The notes beneath the pieces are model-generated. The model saw only the letters and a program-made list of their open reading frames with translations. It did not search any database and was not told where the DNA came from. A stretch of 64,000 nucleotides of DNA, from contig JAGKWW010000013.1 of NCBI GenBank assembly GCA_021151665.1, forward strand, positions 30,170 to 94,169, in the 5' to 3' direction. This DNA is from Flavobacteriaceae bacterium. Lineage in GTDB: Bacteria > Bacteroidota > Bacteroidia > Flavobacteriales > Flavobacteriaceae. The first letter of the stretch is position 1; each line of letters begins with the position of its first letter. Shown in pieces: positions 7,924 to 16,603 of this stretch. Made by a program: the position numbers and the translations under genes.

Positions 7924-8976
7924 ATGCAAACGGAAAAGAGAGATATACGGACGCTTACAAAGGAACAACTTCGTGATTTTTTTGTGGCAAATGGCGATAA
8001 GGCATTCCGCGGCAACCAGGTATTTGAATGGCTGTGGAGCAAAGGTGCGCATAGTTTTGACGATATGACCAATGTGGCCAAGGGCACACGGCAGATGCTG
8101 GAAGACCATTTTGTGATTAACCACATTCACGTAGACCAGATGCAGCGCAGCAGCGATGGTACTGTAAAGAACGCGGTTCGCCTGCATGACGGGTTGGTGG
8201 TAGAATCTGTACTTATCCCTACCGAAAAACGTACCACGGCCTGCGTATCGAGCCAGGTGGGCTGCAGCCTCGACTGCACATTTTGCGCAACTGCAAGGCT
8301 CAAGCGTATGCGGAACCTTAATCCGGATGAAATTTACGACCAGGTAGTGGCTATAGATGCCGAAAGCCGCCTGTACCATAACCGCCCCCTGAGCAATATT
8401 GTGTTTATGGGAATGGGCGAGCCGCTGATGAATTACAATAACGTCATCAAAGCGATAGATAAGATCACTTCGCCCGAAGGCCTGGGTATGTCGGCAAAGC
8501 GTATTACACTGTCTACCTCCGGCATCCCCAAAATGATAAAAAAGCTGGCCGACGACGAAGTGAAGTTTAAGCTGGCAGTGTCGTTGCATTCGGCGATTGA
8601 TGAGGTGCGGAGCCGCATTATGCCGTTTAGCGAGAATTTTCCCTTAAAAGATCTTCGCGAGGCACTGGAATATTGGTACATGAAAACCCGAAGCCGTATT
8701 ACCTATGAGTATGTGGTATGGAAAGGGGTAAATGACCGAAAAGAAGATATTGATGCCCTAGTGAAGTTTTGTAAATATTTGCCTTGCAAGGTAAACCTTA
8801 TCGAATACAACGCGATAGATGACGGCGGCTTTCAACAGGCCGACCCCGAAGCGATAGATGCTTATATTGCCGCTTTAGAACGCAATGATATTGTGGTAAA
8901 AGTTCGCCGCAGCCGCGGAAAAGATATTGACGCTGCCTGCGGGCAGCTTGCAAATAAGAACGAATCCTCCCAATAA
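7924..8976 (+). CDS. rlmN: 23S rRNA (adenine2503-C2)-methyltransferase RlmN
   Basis: A 350-residue radical-SAM enzyme that adds a methyl group to C2 of A2503 in 23S rRNA and A37 of some tRNAs. The radical-SAM cluster motif CSLDCTFCA is present, preceded by CVSSQVGC, and MGMGEPLMNYNNV and STSGIPKMI follow. The C-terminal DAACGQLA supplies the second conserved cysteine used for methyl transfer. The length is normal for the family. It is monocistronic, with its own promoter and a terminator 4 nt after the stop. Confidence 0.97.
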   Translation: MQTEKRDIRTLTKEQLRDFFVANGDKAFRGNQVFEWLWSKGAHSFDDMTNVAKGTRQMLEDHFVINHIHVDQMQRSSDGTVKNAVRLHDGLVVESVLIPTEKRTTACVSSQVGCSLDCTFCATARLKRMRNLNPDEIYDQVVAIDAESRLYHNRPLSNIVFMGMGEPLMNYNNVIKAIDKITSPEGLGMSAKRITLSTSGIPKMIKKLADDEVKFKLAVSLHSAIDEVRSRIMPFSENFPLKDLREALEYWYMKTRSRITYEYVVWKGVNDRKEDIDALVKFCKYLPCKVNLIEYNAIDDGGFQQADPEAIDAYIAALERNDIVVKVRRSRGKDIDAACGQLANKNESSQ

Positions 8977-8980
8977 AAAA

Positions 8981-9005
8981 AGGCAGCTATATAGCTGCCT
9001 TTTTT
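8981..9005. terminator. Bidirectional terminator between rlmN and the convergent lipoprotein gene
   Basis: AGGCAGCT (8981-8988) pairs with AGCTGCCT (8993-9000) around ATAT. A runs precede it and T runs follow it, so it can end transcription on both strands. Confidence 0.92.
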
Positions 9006-9018
9006 GCTAAATATAATG

Positions 9019-9849
9019 TTAGTTGCCCAGTGTTACAGCAATCGGGGCATCGCCATTTACAGATAGCGTTGCGTCATTATCACAGGCGCCGCTGCCATAA
9101 TCAAAAACAAGCTGGTTGCCGTTTCGGTTGATATTAAGGATACCGGAAACAATGTGAGGGCATGACATTTTTATATGCAACGGAGAAGCAACGGTCGCAA
9201 CGTGTACAGCATTGGGGAACGTTGTTGTCCATGAGCCCGTAACGTTATATTCATTGTCGGCGAAAATGTGAGGCGTGGCCTGCCCGCTGGTCATTTCACG
9301 TACGCGGGAGCCTTCGCGGCTTACAACCGTGCCGTCGGCAAAGGTAACGGTCATGTCCAGTGAAATTGTGCTTTGCGGATTGCCATTCTGGTTAGACGGG
9401 ATATGCGTAATTGTGCGGTTTCCTTCTACAAGCCTGTTGTTATGATGGAAATTCACAAACGTATAGGATATAGTTTGCGACGGGGCAGAGAAGTTCAGGC
9501 TGCCATTAACTACAATGGTGCCGCTCACTATATTCCCGTTATTAAGCGTACATCCGGTGCTGCCAAAGTCGATAGTTCGCTGCCATGATGAAGCGCTTAC
9601 AACTGTGGTTACCGTTGCGCAATCCGGAAGAAACGGAAGTACGGTTTCATTCTGCATCCTGTTGGCCGTACTTTGGGCATTATACTGGTCTTCGGCAATG
9701 GCAGCCACATCATCAGCCACTTCGTCTACCATGTTGCTTTTTCGGGCTTCCTCATTAAAACCGGGTGTGGTTTCCTCATCTTTAGAGCACCCTGTAAGCA
9801 TAAGGCTTGTAAAAACTGAGGCAAGCATAAAGGTGGTAAATTTTTTCAT
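9019..9849 (-). CDS. Predicted lipoprotein of unknown function
   Basis: A 276-residue protein with an N-terminal lipoprotein signal (MKKFTTFMLASVFTSLMLTGC; lipobox LTGC with the acceptor Cys at about residue 21) and an acidic stretch after it (SKDEETTP). The rest is rich in Thr, Ser, Asn and alternating beta-strand patterns (SGTIVVNGSLNFSAPSQTIS, TVTFADGTVVSREGSR), which suggests a beta-rich surface or periplasmic lipoprotein. I do not recognise a family. It converges on rlmN through a shared terminator. Confidence 0.7.
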   Translation of the reverse strand: MKKFTTFMLASVFTSLMLTGCSKDEETTPGFNEEARKSNMVDEVADDVAAIAEDQYNAQSTANRMQNETVLPFLPDCATVTTVVSASSWQRTIDFGSTGCTLNNGNIVSGTIVVNGSLNFSAPSQTISYTFVNFHHNNRLVEGNRTITHIPSNQNGNPQSTISLDMTVTFADGTVVSREGSRVREMTSGQATPHIFADNEYNVTGSWTTTFPNAVHVATVASPLHIKMSCPHIVSGILNINRNGNQLVFDYGSGACDNDATLSVNGDAPIAVTLGN

Positions 9850-9958
9850 ACTATGTGATATTTAAGGTTTAGCGGTAAGACCTGTTTTTTGTTTAAAGGT
9901 TTAACATAATATTTGATTTTTATCAAATTGCCCGTTTTTCGCATGCAACAGATGCAAC

Positions 9959-9989
9959 TTGGCTGGAAGCTGCTTTTTGCTTACTTTTG
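9959..9989 (+). promoter_or_regulatory. Bacteroidetes-type promoter of the polyprenyl synthase gene
   Basis: TTG at 9959-9961, a 20-nt spacer and TACTTTTG at 9982-9989 form a textbook -33/-7 pair. The promoter lies inside a longer in-frame call that would start at the TTG at 9959, so it argues for the ATG at 9998 as the true start. Confidence 0.8.
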
Positions 9990-9997
9990 GTGCACTC

Positions 9998-10975
9998 ATG
10001 AAAATCACCGAGCAGATAAAGCAGCCTATTGTCAAGGAAATGGAATTTTTCGAAAAAAAATTCCGTGATTCCATGTCCTCAAGGGTTGCCCTCCTTAACC
10101 GCATTACCTATTACATAGTAAACCGCAAAGGCAAGCAAATGCGCCCGATGTTTGTTTTTCTTACTGCCAAAATGGTAAGCGGCGGTGCGGTAAATGAGCG
10201 TACTTACAGGGGTGCATCAGTAATAGAGCTTATCCACACAGCAACGCTGGTGCACGACGACGTAGTTGATGACAGCAACCAACGCCGTGGCTTCTTTTCG
10301 ATCAACGCCCTTTGGAAAAATAAGATTGCGGTACTGGTAGGCGATTTTCTGCTGTCTAAAGGCCTGTTGCTTTCTATAGATAATGGCGATTTTGATTTAT
10401 TACGAATTATTTCGGTTGCAGTTCGGGAGATGAGCGAAGGCGAGCTTTTGCAAATAGAAAAAGCCCGCCGGCTGGATATTACCGAAGAGGTATACTACGA
10501 AATCATCCGGCAGAAGACCGCTACGCTTATTGCGGCGTGTTGCTCATTGGGTGCCTGCTCTGTAAATCCTGAAAGCGATGACACCGAGAAAATGAGAAAG
10601 TTCGGTGAGCTTATCGGGATGGCATTCCAGATAAAGGACGACCTTTTTGATTATACAGACGACGCCATCGGGAAACCTACGGGAATAGACATTAAGGAGC
10701 AGAAAATGACGCTTCCGCTGATTTATGCACTTAATAACTGCACCGCGTCTGAGAAGAAGTGGCTTATCAATTCGGTTAAGAATCACAATAAGGATAAAAA
10801 AAGGGTGCGCGAGGTTATAGCATTCGTGAAAGAAAAGAACGGACTGCTATATGCCCAGCAAAAAATGCTTGCCTTTAAGGATGAAGCGTTAGAAATTTTA
10901 AATACATACCCTGAATCAGTCTACAGAAACGCGCTTTCCCTTATGGTGCATTATGTTACCGAGCGGAAGATTTAA
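9998..10975 (+). CDS. Polyprenyl (all-trans) diphosphate synthase family protein
   Basis: A 325-residue prenyltransferase that condenses isopentenyl diphosphate onto an allylic diphosphate. The first aspartate-rich motif is HDDVVDDSNQRRG and the second is KDDLFDYTDD, in the usual positions, with the basic pocket GKQMRPM near the N-terminus. The product could be a quinone side chain (octaprenyl or similar); chain length cannot be fixed by eye. The start was chosen at MKITEQIKQP because the promoter occupies the sequence upstream. Confidence 0.92.
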   Translation: MKITEQIKQPIVKEMEFFEKKFRDSMSSRVALLNRITYYIVNRKGKQMRPMFVFLTAKMVSGGAVNERTYRGASVIELIHTATLVHDDVVDDSNQRRGFFSINALWKNKIAVLVGDFLLSKGLLLSIDNGDFDLLRIISVAVREMSEGELLQIEKARRLDITEEVYYEIIRQKTATLIAACCSLGACSVNPESDDTEKMRKFGELIGMAFQIKDDLFDYTDDAIGKPTGIDIKEQKMTLPLIYALNNCTASEKKWLINSVKNHNKDKKRVREVIAFVKEKNGLLYAQQKMLAFKDEALEILNTYPESVYRNALSLMVHYVTERKI

Positions 10976-11214
10976 CACTACGGAACGTCTATCACCAGCT
11001 AAAGACCTATACATTACCTCAACAAAAACGTTTTAGATCGCAAAAGAGCAGGTATTTCGTACCCTATGTTTTATGATAAACTTTACTATATCCTCATGCA
11101 TTTATGAAATATAAATAATATTTTATGATGTATAGTATTTGTAGCTGTCGATCTGTGACAGGTTGTAAGAATGTTAAATATTTTTACATTCAACCTAAAC
11201 CTAATATCAGTTGT

Positions 11215-13029
11215 ATGAAACAAATCTACCTTTCAGTCCTGGGCATCTTAACTTTTGCCGGTGCGGCCGCCCAACAGAATATTAATTTCGAGCCGGGTGG
11301 TAACGGAGCCAATTACTCGTGGAACGTTTTCGAGAATGATATAAATCCGCCTCTCGAATTTGTGGCAAATCCGAGCGCCTCAGGCATCAATACATCATCA
11401 AACGTTGCGAAATTTACTTCGCTTGCAACCGGAAATCCCTGGGCCGGTACAGAAACTGTACACGGCAATATGGGATCTTTTACACTTGATATGGCGCATA
11501 GCCAGATAAAGATCATGGTGTACAAAAGTGTAATGAGCGATGTTGGGATCAAACTGGTGCAGGCCGATGGCAGCGCATTGCCGGAAATAAAAGTGCCGAA
11601 CACCGTCATCAATCAGTGGCAGGAACTAACCTTCAATTTCTCGTCGCAGGTGGGTACAACATTTGACCAGATCGTGATATTTCCCGACTTTTCGACCTTC
11701 CCGCGCACGTATGGAACGGTTTCTTATTTCGACAATATAACATTCGGCACACCCGAAACTATGCCGCTGGTTCCTCAGGTAGCCGCGCCGGACCCGACAT
11801 TGCCACAGGCACAGGTCATCTCAATGTTTAGCGGCGTGTATAATAACGTGCCGGTAGATACATGGCAAACATCATGGTCGCAGGCTTCTGTCCAGGATGT
11901 CCAGATACAAGGTAATGCGACTAAAAAATACGTCAATCTGAATTTTGTGGGTGTTGAAACCGTTGCCCAGCAAATCAACGCTACCAATATGACGCACTTT
12001 AATCTTAATGTGTGGTCATCCGACTTTACGCAATTCCGCATAAAGCTGGTCGACTTTGGAGCGAATGGCGTGTATGACGGCCCCGGCAATGGCGACGATA
12101 AAGAACACGAGCTTACGTATACTGCGCCACAACAAGGCAACTGGATTACGTACCACATTCCGCTTTCTGCGTTTACAGGCCTTACTACACGCGGGCATAT
12201 CGCGCAGCTTATCTTTGCCAGCAACGGAACGTCTACCGTTTACATAGATAACGTATATTTCAGTAACGAAACGCAGCAGGTTGCTATGCCTATGGTGGCT
12301 GCCCCAACCCCGGCTTACCCACAGGCGCAGGTAATATCAATGTTTAGCGATACATACAACAATGTGCCTGTAGATACCTGGCATACCAGCTGGAGCAGCG
12401 CTGTACTGGAAGACATGACCATTCAGGGCAATGCCACCAAGAAGTATTCAGCTCTTAGCTTTGTGGGTATTGAAACGGTAGCCCAGCAGATCAACGCAAC
12501 GCAAATGCAGCATTTTAATGTAGATGTCTGGTCGGGCGACTATAGCATCTTCAAGATCAAACTGGTAGACTTTGGTGCCAACGGCGTATATGACGGGCCT
12601 GGCATGGGCGATGATAAAGAGCACGAAATTATTTTTAACAATCCGGTTCAGGGACTGTGGGTAACACACCACATCCCGCTGTCATCTTTTACAGGGCTTA
12701 CAACGCGAGCTAATATTGCACAGCTCATTTTTGCCAGCGATAACACTTCGACAGTATATGTGGACAACGTATATTTCAGTACCGATGCTCTTGGGGTAAT
12801 TGCTCCGGTAAAACAATCGCTGGCGCTATACCCTAACCCTGCACGCGACGTACTCACTGTAAATGGATTTGAACAGGGAGGCAGCGTGGCTATCTACAAT
12901 GTGGTAGGGCAGCGCGTAGCCTCGGGCAATGCATCGCAGGTAAATGTGGCTTCACTGCCGGTGGGTGTTTATATAGCTCAGGTTGTATCGGGCGGAAGAA
13001 CTTCATCTTTAAAATTCATCAAACAATAA
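11215..13029 (+). CDS. Secreted protein with two tandem modules and a T9SS type A sorting domain
   Basis: A 604-residue protein. It has a signal peptide (MKQIYLSVLGILTFAGAAAQQ) and an N-terminal region (NFEPGGNGANYSWNVFEND) resembling carbohydrate-binding or jelly-roll domains. Two modules of identical length, 161 codons, follow (11782-12264 and 12298-12780), each with QAQVISMFS, NNVPVDTW, IQGNATKKY, KLVDFGANGVYDGPG, DDKEHE and STVY-DNVYFS. The C-terminal about 75 residues (ALYPNPARDVLTVNG ... GVYIAQVVSGGRTSSLKFIKQ) form a type A sorting domain that directs export by the type IX secretion system. No catalytic residues are evident, so a glycan-binding or adhesive role is inferred. Start chosen at the signal peptide. 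Confidence 0.88.
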   Translation: MKQIYLSVLGILTFAGAAAQQNINFEPGGNGANYSWNVFENDINPPLEFVANPSASGINTSSNVAKFTSLATGNPWAGTETVHGNMGSFTLDMAHSQIKIMVYKSVMSDVGIKLVQADGSALPEIKVPNTVINQWQELTFNFSSQVGTTFDQIVIFPDFSTFPRTYGTVSYFDNITFGTPETMPLVPQVAAPDPTLPQAQVISMFSGVYNNVPVDTWQTSWSQASVQDVQIQGNATKKYVNLNFVGVETVAQQINATNMTHFNLNVWSSDFTQFRIKLVDFGANGVYDGPGNGDDKEHELTYTAPQQGNWITYHIPLSAFTGLTTRGHIAQLIFASNGTSTVYIDNVYFSNETQQVAMPMVAAPTPAYPQAQVISMFSDTYNNVPVDTWHTSWSSAVLEDMTIQGNATKKYSALSFVGIETVAQQINATQMQHFNVDVWSGDYSIFKIKLVDFGANGVYDGPGMGDDKEHEIIFNNPVQGLWVTHHIPLSSFTGLTTRANIAQLIFASDNTSTVYVDNVYFSTDALGVIAPVKQSLALYPNPARDVLTVNGFEQGGSVAIYNVVGQRVASGNASQVNVASLPVGVYIAQVVSGGRTSSLKFIKQ

Positions 13030-13050
13030 GTTGCTTAGGTTTAAATGGAA

Positions 13051-13077
13051 AAGCGCCTCACAAGGGGCGCTTTTTTT
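13051..13077 (+). terminator. Rho-independent terminator after the T9SS cargo gene
   Basis: AAGCGCCTC (13051-13059) pairs with GGGGCGCTT (13064-13072, one G-T pair) around ACAA, followed by a T run. Confidence 0.88.
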
Positions 13078-13211
13078 ATGTGCATTATATCACTAACTTT
13101 ATTTTTTCAAAAAAAATTATGACCACGATGCAACCATTTCTAAAGTTGCCTCGTCTATGCTAATAGAAACGGTTGCCAAAGCGGCCTCACCAACCAAAAC
13201 GAACTACAAAC

Positions 13212-13772
13212 GTGAAAGTAATTTCGCTACATAGAGATGAACAGGAGATCATAAAGCTTGCCGCTCAAAACAACCGGCATGCGCAGCAAAAGATCTACGC
13301 TAAGCATGCCCCCAAGATGCTGAGCATCTGCAGGCAGTATGTAAAAGATATACACCAGGCCGAAGATGTGATGATCACCGGGTTTATGAAAGTCTTTACA
13401 AACATTGCCAACTTTGAGGGTAAGGGCAGTTTTGAGGGATGGATGCGCAGAATCATGGTCAACGAATGCATATCGTACCTGCGCGTTCAGAAGAAGGTCA
13501 GTTTTATGGAGGATGAATATTATGCGGAGGATACATTTAATAACATAGAAAGCCATTTTTCCGTAGAAGATATACAGTCGCTGATAGACAGCCTTCCGGA
13601 AGGGTACAAAATGGTGTTCAACCTTTATGCGATAGAAGGTTACAAGCACCAGGAAATTGCCGCGATGCTCAACATCAGCGAGGGCACTTCCAAATCGCAA
13701 CTATCGCACGCCAGGAAAATACTGCAACAGCAGATTAACAAACAAAAGAACTATCAGAATGGAACCGAATAA
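13212..13772 (+). CDS. ECF-type RNA polymerase sigma factor
   Basis: A 186-residue sigma-70 family protein of the extracytoplasmic function type. Region 2 (about residues 20-90) includes YAKHAPKMLSICRQYVKDI, QAEDVMITGFMKVF and FEGWMRRIMVNECI. Region 4 (about 120-175) includes LPEGYKMVFNLYAIEGYKHQ, EIAAMLNISEGTSKSQLSHA. The GTG at 13212 fits the typical flavobacterial N-terminus (MKVISLHRDEQEII); the upstream TTG at 13173 would add 13 unlike residues. It overlaps the next gene by 14 nt, and that neighbour looks like a membrane regulator. Confidence 0.9.
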   Translation: MKVISLHRDEQEIIKLAAQNNRHAQQKIYAKHAPKMLSICRQYVKDIHQAEDVMITGFMKVFTNIANFEGKGSFEGWMRRIMVNECISYLRVQKKVSFMEDEYYAEDTFNNIESHFSVEDIQSLIDSLPEGYKMVFNLYAIEGYKHQEIAAMLNISEGTSKSQLSHARKILQQQINKQKNYQNGTE

Positions 13773-14433
13773 ATTTGAACAGGAAGTAAGGGCGAAAATG
13801 GAGCAGAGGCTGCTTAATCCTACACCGATGGCGTGGGACAGGCTGGATGCCATGCTTTCGGTTGCCGAAACGAAAAAACCGCAGCGCTCTTACCGTTGGC
13901 TTTATATTGCAGCCTCAATGGTACTTATGCTCGGCGCGGGGTTCTTCTTTCTTGATAAGGAAGCTGCCACTACTATGCCATCGGGCGAGAGCCCTGCTGT
14001 AGTTGCCGGCCCCGAAAGCAGGACGCCGGCAGAAAGTACTGATACCACACCTGCTTCAGTTGCCATTCCCGATGTTTCTCAAAAGAGTTCAGTTGCCGTT
14101 AGCCAGGGGGCCACTTTAAAAAAGCAACCGGCAAAAAATAGTCTCAAAGAGATGAAGCAGCCTGCCATCACAAAGCAAGATGAAGCCGTAGCCGTTTATA
14201 ACCCGCAGGCTTCTTCAAATGAAGTTCAGGTGCCGGATAGTGGTAAAATAACAGATGCTGTTGCCGATCTTTCCCCAAATATAAAGGCCGGTAAGGTAAA
14301 AGTAGACTCCCGCGCCTTACTATCTTCGGTAGAAGGGGAGCTTGACGACAGCTTCCGGAGCAAGATGCTGCAAAGCGTTACCAAAAACTACAATACCGTA
14401 AAAACTGCCCTGGTAAACAGGAACCACGAATAA
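13759..14433 (+). CDS. Single-pass membrane protein, probable sigma-factor partner
   Basis: A 224-residue protein with a short cytoplasmic N-terminal part (MEPNKFEQEVRAKMEQRLLN, PTPMAWDRLDAML), one membrane helix (about residues 46-62; WLYIAASMVLMLGAGFFFL) and a long low-complexity outer part rich in Pro, Ala, Ser, Lys and Val. The order sigma factor then single-pass protein, with overlapping frames, is the usual arrangement for an anti-sigma or co-regulator in Bacteroidetes. I see no zinc-binding anti-sigma motif, so that function is inferred from context. The ATG at 13759 was chosen because the longer frame reads through the sigma gene. Confidence 0.75.
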   Translation: MEPNKFEQEVRAKMEQRLLNPTPMAWDRLDAMLSVAETKKPQRSYRWLYIAASMVLMLGAGFFFLDKEAATTMPSGESPAVVAGPESRTPAESTDTTPASVAIPDVSQKSSVAVSQGATLKKQPAKNSLKEMKQPAITKQDEAVAVYNPQASSNEVQVPDSGKITDAVADLSPNIKAGKVKVDSRALLSSVEGELDDSFRSKMLQSVTKNYNTVKTALVNRNHE

Positions 14434-14466
14434 CAACCTTAGTACATACATTAAATCATCAAAAAC

Positions 14467-15510
14467 ATGAAAACGATTACTTTTTATGTAGCGGCTGCGC
14501 TATGCCTTATCGCTACCCGGCTATCAGCCCAGGAAACCCAAAAAACGTTTGAAACCCAAGTTTCCGATATATCAGATAACATCAGCAAGATCACCAAAAC
14601 GCAAAAGGATTCGCTGAAAATGGAAGTGGACGCGGTAAACGCCCGCCTCGAGAGAAATGAGATTTCTAAACAGGCTGCCGATGCCGAAAAGCAACAGCTG
14701 GCCGATAAACGCGCAGCAAAGATAGAGCAATTGGTAGGTGCAGAGCAGGAGAAGCTCAACCAGGTGGTTAAGGACAAAGTAGACGGCAAGCTCGGGAAGC
14801 GCAAGAGCCAGTTTGTATTCTCTTATAAAAAAGGCGAAAATGACTCTACTTCTGTAAAAGAACAAAGTTACAAGCGTACTACCTCGCAGTTTGTTTTTGC
14901 CTTGGGTGTAAACAGGCTGGTAACCGATGGCGAAAAAGTAGATACTGATAACTTTAAATGGCGGTCAGATTTTTATGAGTGGGGCGTTAGCTTTAATACC
15001 AGGCTGTTTAAAAACAACAACCTGCTTCACGCCAAATATGGGCTGTCGCTACAATACAACAACCTGCGTCCAAACAACAACAAAGTGTTTGTTACCAATG
15101 ACAATGGGCAGACCTACCTGCAGGACAGCGGCCGCGACCTGAAATTATCAAGGTTCCGTTATGTAAACCTGGTGGTGCCCGTACACCTTGAGTTTGACTT
15201 CACGAAAAAGAAAGTGAACGGCGACAAAACCTACTTTCCTACGCACGAGAGCTTTAGGGTAGGCCTGGGCGGATATGCAGGGCTTAATGTAAAAGAGAAG
15301 CAGATCACTAAGTACAATGAAGAAGGGCATGATGTAAAAATGCGTGAGAAGGGCAACTTCAATGTAAATGATTTCATTTATGGGGTTAGCGCTTACGTAG
15401 GATATGGGCAGGTGAGCCTGTACGCTAAGTATGACCTGCAGCCGGTTTTCGAAAATAACATAACCGACCAGAATAACCTTAGCCTTGGCATAAGATTTGA
15501 TTTCAATTAA
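14467..15510 (+). CDS. Outer-membrane beta-barrel protein with N-terminal coiled coil
   Basis: A 347-residue protein. It has a signal peptide (MKTITFYVAAALCLIATRLSAQ) and a charged alpha-helical segment (about residues 30-105; repeated Lys, Glu, Ala and Gln with heptad-like spacing, KQAADAEKQQLADKRAAKI). The C-terminal region has alternating aromatic strands (SQFVFALGVNRLV, WGVSFNTRLF, SLYAKYDLQPVF) and ends in LGIRFDFN, which resembles a beta-barrel terminal strand. It follows the sigma/membrane protein pair by 33 nt and is likely part of the same operon. The specific function is unknown. Confidence 0.75.
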   Translation: MKTITFYVAAALCLIATRLSAQETQKTFETQVSDISDNISKITKTQKDSLKMEVDAVNARLERNEISKQAADAEKQQLADKRAAKIEQLVGAEQEKLNQVVKDKVDGKLGKRKSQFVFSYKKGENDSTSVKEQSYKRTTSQFVFALGVNRLVTDGEKVDTDNFKWRSDFYEWGVSFNTRLFKNNNLLHAKYGLSLQYNNLRPNNNKVFVTNDNGQTYLQDSGRDLKLSRFRYVNLVVPVHLEFDFTKKKVNGDKTYFPTHESFRVGLGGYAGLNVKEKQITKYNEEGHDVKMREKGNFNVNDFIYGVSAYVGYGQVSLYAKYDLQPVFENNITDQNNLSLGIRFDFN

Positions 15511-15541
15511 ACATATGGGTTAGTTTTGTATTGAAATTGGG

Positions 15542-15572
15542 GGCGCACCTTTTGGGTGCGCCTTTCTTTTTT
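15542..15572 (+). terminator. Rho-independent terminator closing the sigma operon
   Basis: GGCGCACC (15542-15549) pairs with GGTGCGCC (15555-15562), followed by a T-rich tract. Confidence 0.88.
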
Positions 15573-15598
15573 AACTTTTATAATAGTCCGCTACTGGT

Positions 15599-15606
15599 TA
15601 TATTTG
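15599..15606 (+). promoter_or_regulatory. Candidate -7 element TATATTTG
   Basis: A perfect TAnnTTTG match 25 nt before the start codon at 15632. No -33 TTG at standard spacing is visible. Confidence 0.5.
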
Positions 15607-15631
15607 TTAAATAAACCTTAAAACAAATTAT

Positions 15632-15964
15632 ATGAGTGGTTATTCTGGACTTGATGTACTTACCGGAGCTGTCATTACATTAGAAGAGGCAGAGGCGCTT
15701 ACAGGTGCCTACCAAAGCAATTTTCCGACCGAACCCAAAGCTTTTTTTATCGGTGCAGAAAGGCTTAAACAAGTGCTTGACCAGGAAGACTGTATCGGGA
15801 TACGCATTTACAATGGCTATGACGAAGCAGAAGGTAAAAAGAATATGGTGCTCGTTGGGGTAAATATAACGACCGAGGATATGACTGACGGGGTAATACT
15901 TGATAAATTGGCGAAGTGTCCCGGGCATTGCGATACCAGTAGCCCTCTATACTTTACATCGTAG
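15632..15964 (+). CDS. Hypothetical soluble protein
   Basis: A 110-residue protein with no signal peptide or membrane helix. It contains mixed alpha/beta patterns (ITLEEAEALTGAYQSNFP, AFFIGAERLKQVLDQEDCIG, NMVLVGVNITTEDMTDGVI) and three Cys residues, two of them in KCPGHCDTSSP near the C-terminus. I do not recognise a family. It sits 3 nt upstream of the membrane protein of a two-component module, so it may be transcribed with that system. Confidence 0.65.
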   Translation: MSGYSGLDVLTGAVITLEEAEALTGAYQSNFPTEPKAFFIGAERLKQVLDQEDCIGIRIYNGYDEAEGKKNMVLVGVNITTEDMTDGVILDKLAKCPGHCDTSSPLYFTS

Positions 15965-15967
15965 TCC

Positions 15968-16603
15968 TTGCTCAACGAAATACTTTTACATATAGCATTT
16001 GCGCTTGGGGTCGTGCCGGTAGTGATATTGTTGTTTAAAAAACGATATGCCTTACCCGTGCTTGGTCCGTTAATGCCTTACATATTGCTCACTTTCATAG
16101 GCACCGTATATGAATTTGTGTTTACCATCTGCCTGCAAGTTTCGCACGATATGTGGTGGCAGTTATATACGCTCATGGAATTGCTGGCACTCAGCTGGTT
16201 TTTCTATTATTCATTGGCAAAGCGGTATAAAATCTACATCGTTATTGCCAGTGTGTTATTTTCGGCATTATGGGTGTACTTCACGCTGATACGGAGGGAG
16301 GGCGTCGGTTCAGATCTTTACCTTGCAGCGCCGGAAACCGTGATCATTTTGTCCGGTGCAATTCTGTGGTTCAGCGATCTTTTTAAAAAGGCTGATGTAG
16401 TGCTTTTTCGCTCGCCGGGTTTTTACTTTGTTTCCGGTGTCACATTCTATTATGCGACCTCGATGTTTTTTTTTATGATATTTTCCGAGATGTACAATGC
16501 CGACCCGGCACTTGAAGCCCGCGTTTGGATTGTACAGGCAAGCGCAGCCATGATATTAAGAATACTTATTGGTGTAAGTGTATGGGTAGCAAAGAAAATT
16601 TAG
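15968..16603 (+). CDS. Polytopic membrane protein coupled to a histidine kinase
   Basis: A 211-residue integral membrane protein with about six to seven hydrophobic helices (for example LLHIAFALGVVPVVILLF, YILLTFIGTVYEFVFTICL, FYFVSGVTFYYATSMFFFMI). The start is a TTG, 3 nt after the preceding stop, with no ATG nearby. Its last 22 nt overlap the start of the histidine kinase, which itself has only one membrane helix and no sensor domain. I infer that this protein may sense a signal for the kinase. No homologous family was recognised. Confidence 0.7.
   Translation: MLNEILLHIAFALGVVPVVILLFKKRYALPVLGPLMPYILLTFIGTVYEFVFTICLQVSHDMWWQLYTLMELLALSWFFYYSLAKRYKIYIVIASVLFSALWVYFTLIRREGVGSDLYLAAPETVIILSGAILWFSDLFKKADVVLFRSPGFYFVSGVTFYYATSMFFFMIFSEMYNADPALEARVWIVQASAAMILRILIGVSVWVAKKI

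Noticed and set aside
7888..8589. Long minus-strand reading frame opposite rlmN
   Set aside because: It lies in antisense to a clearly conserved gene, has no recognisable domain and is explained by codon bias of rlmN.
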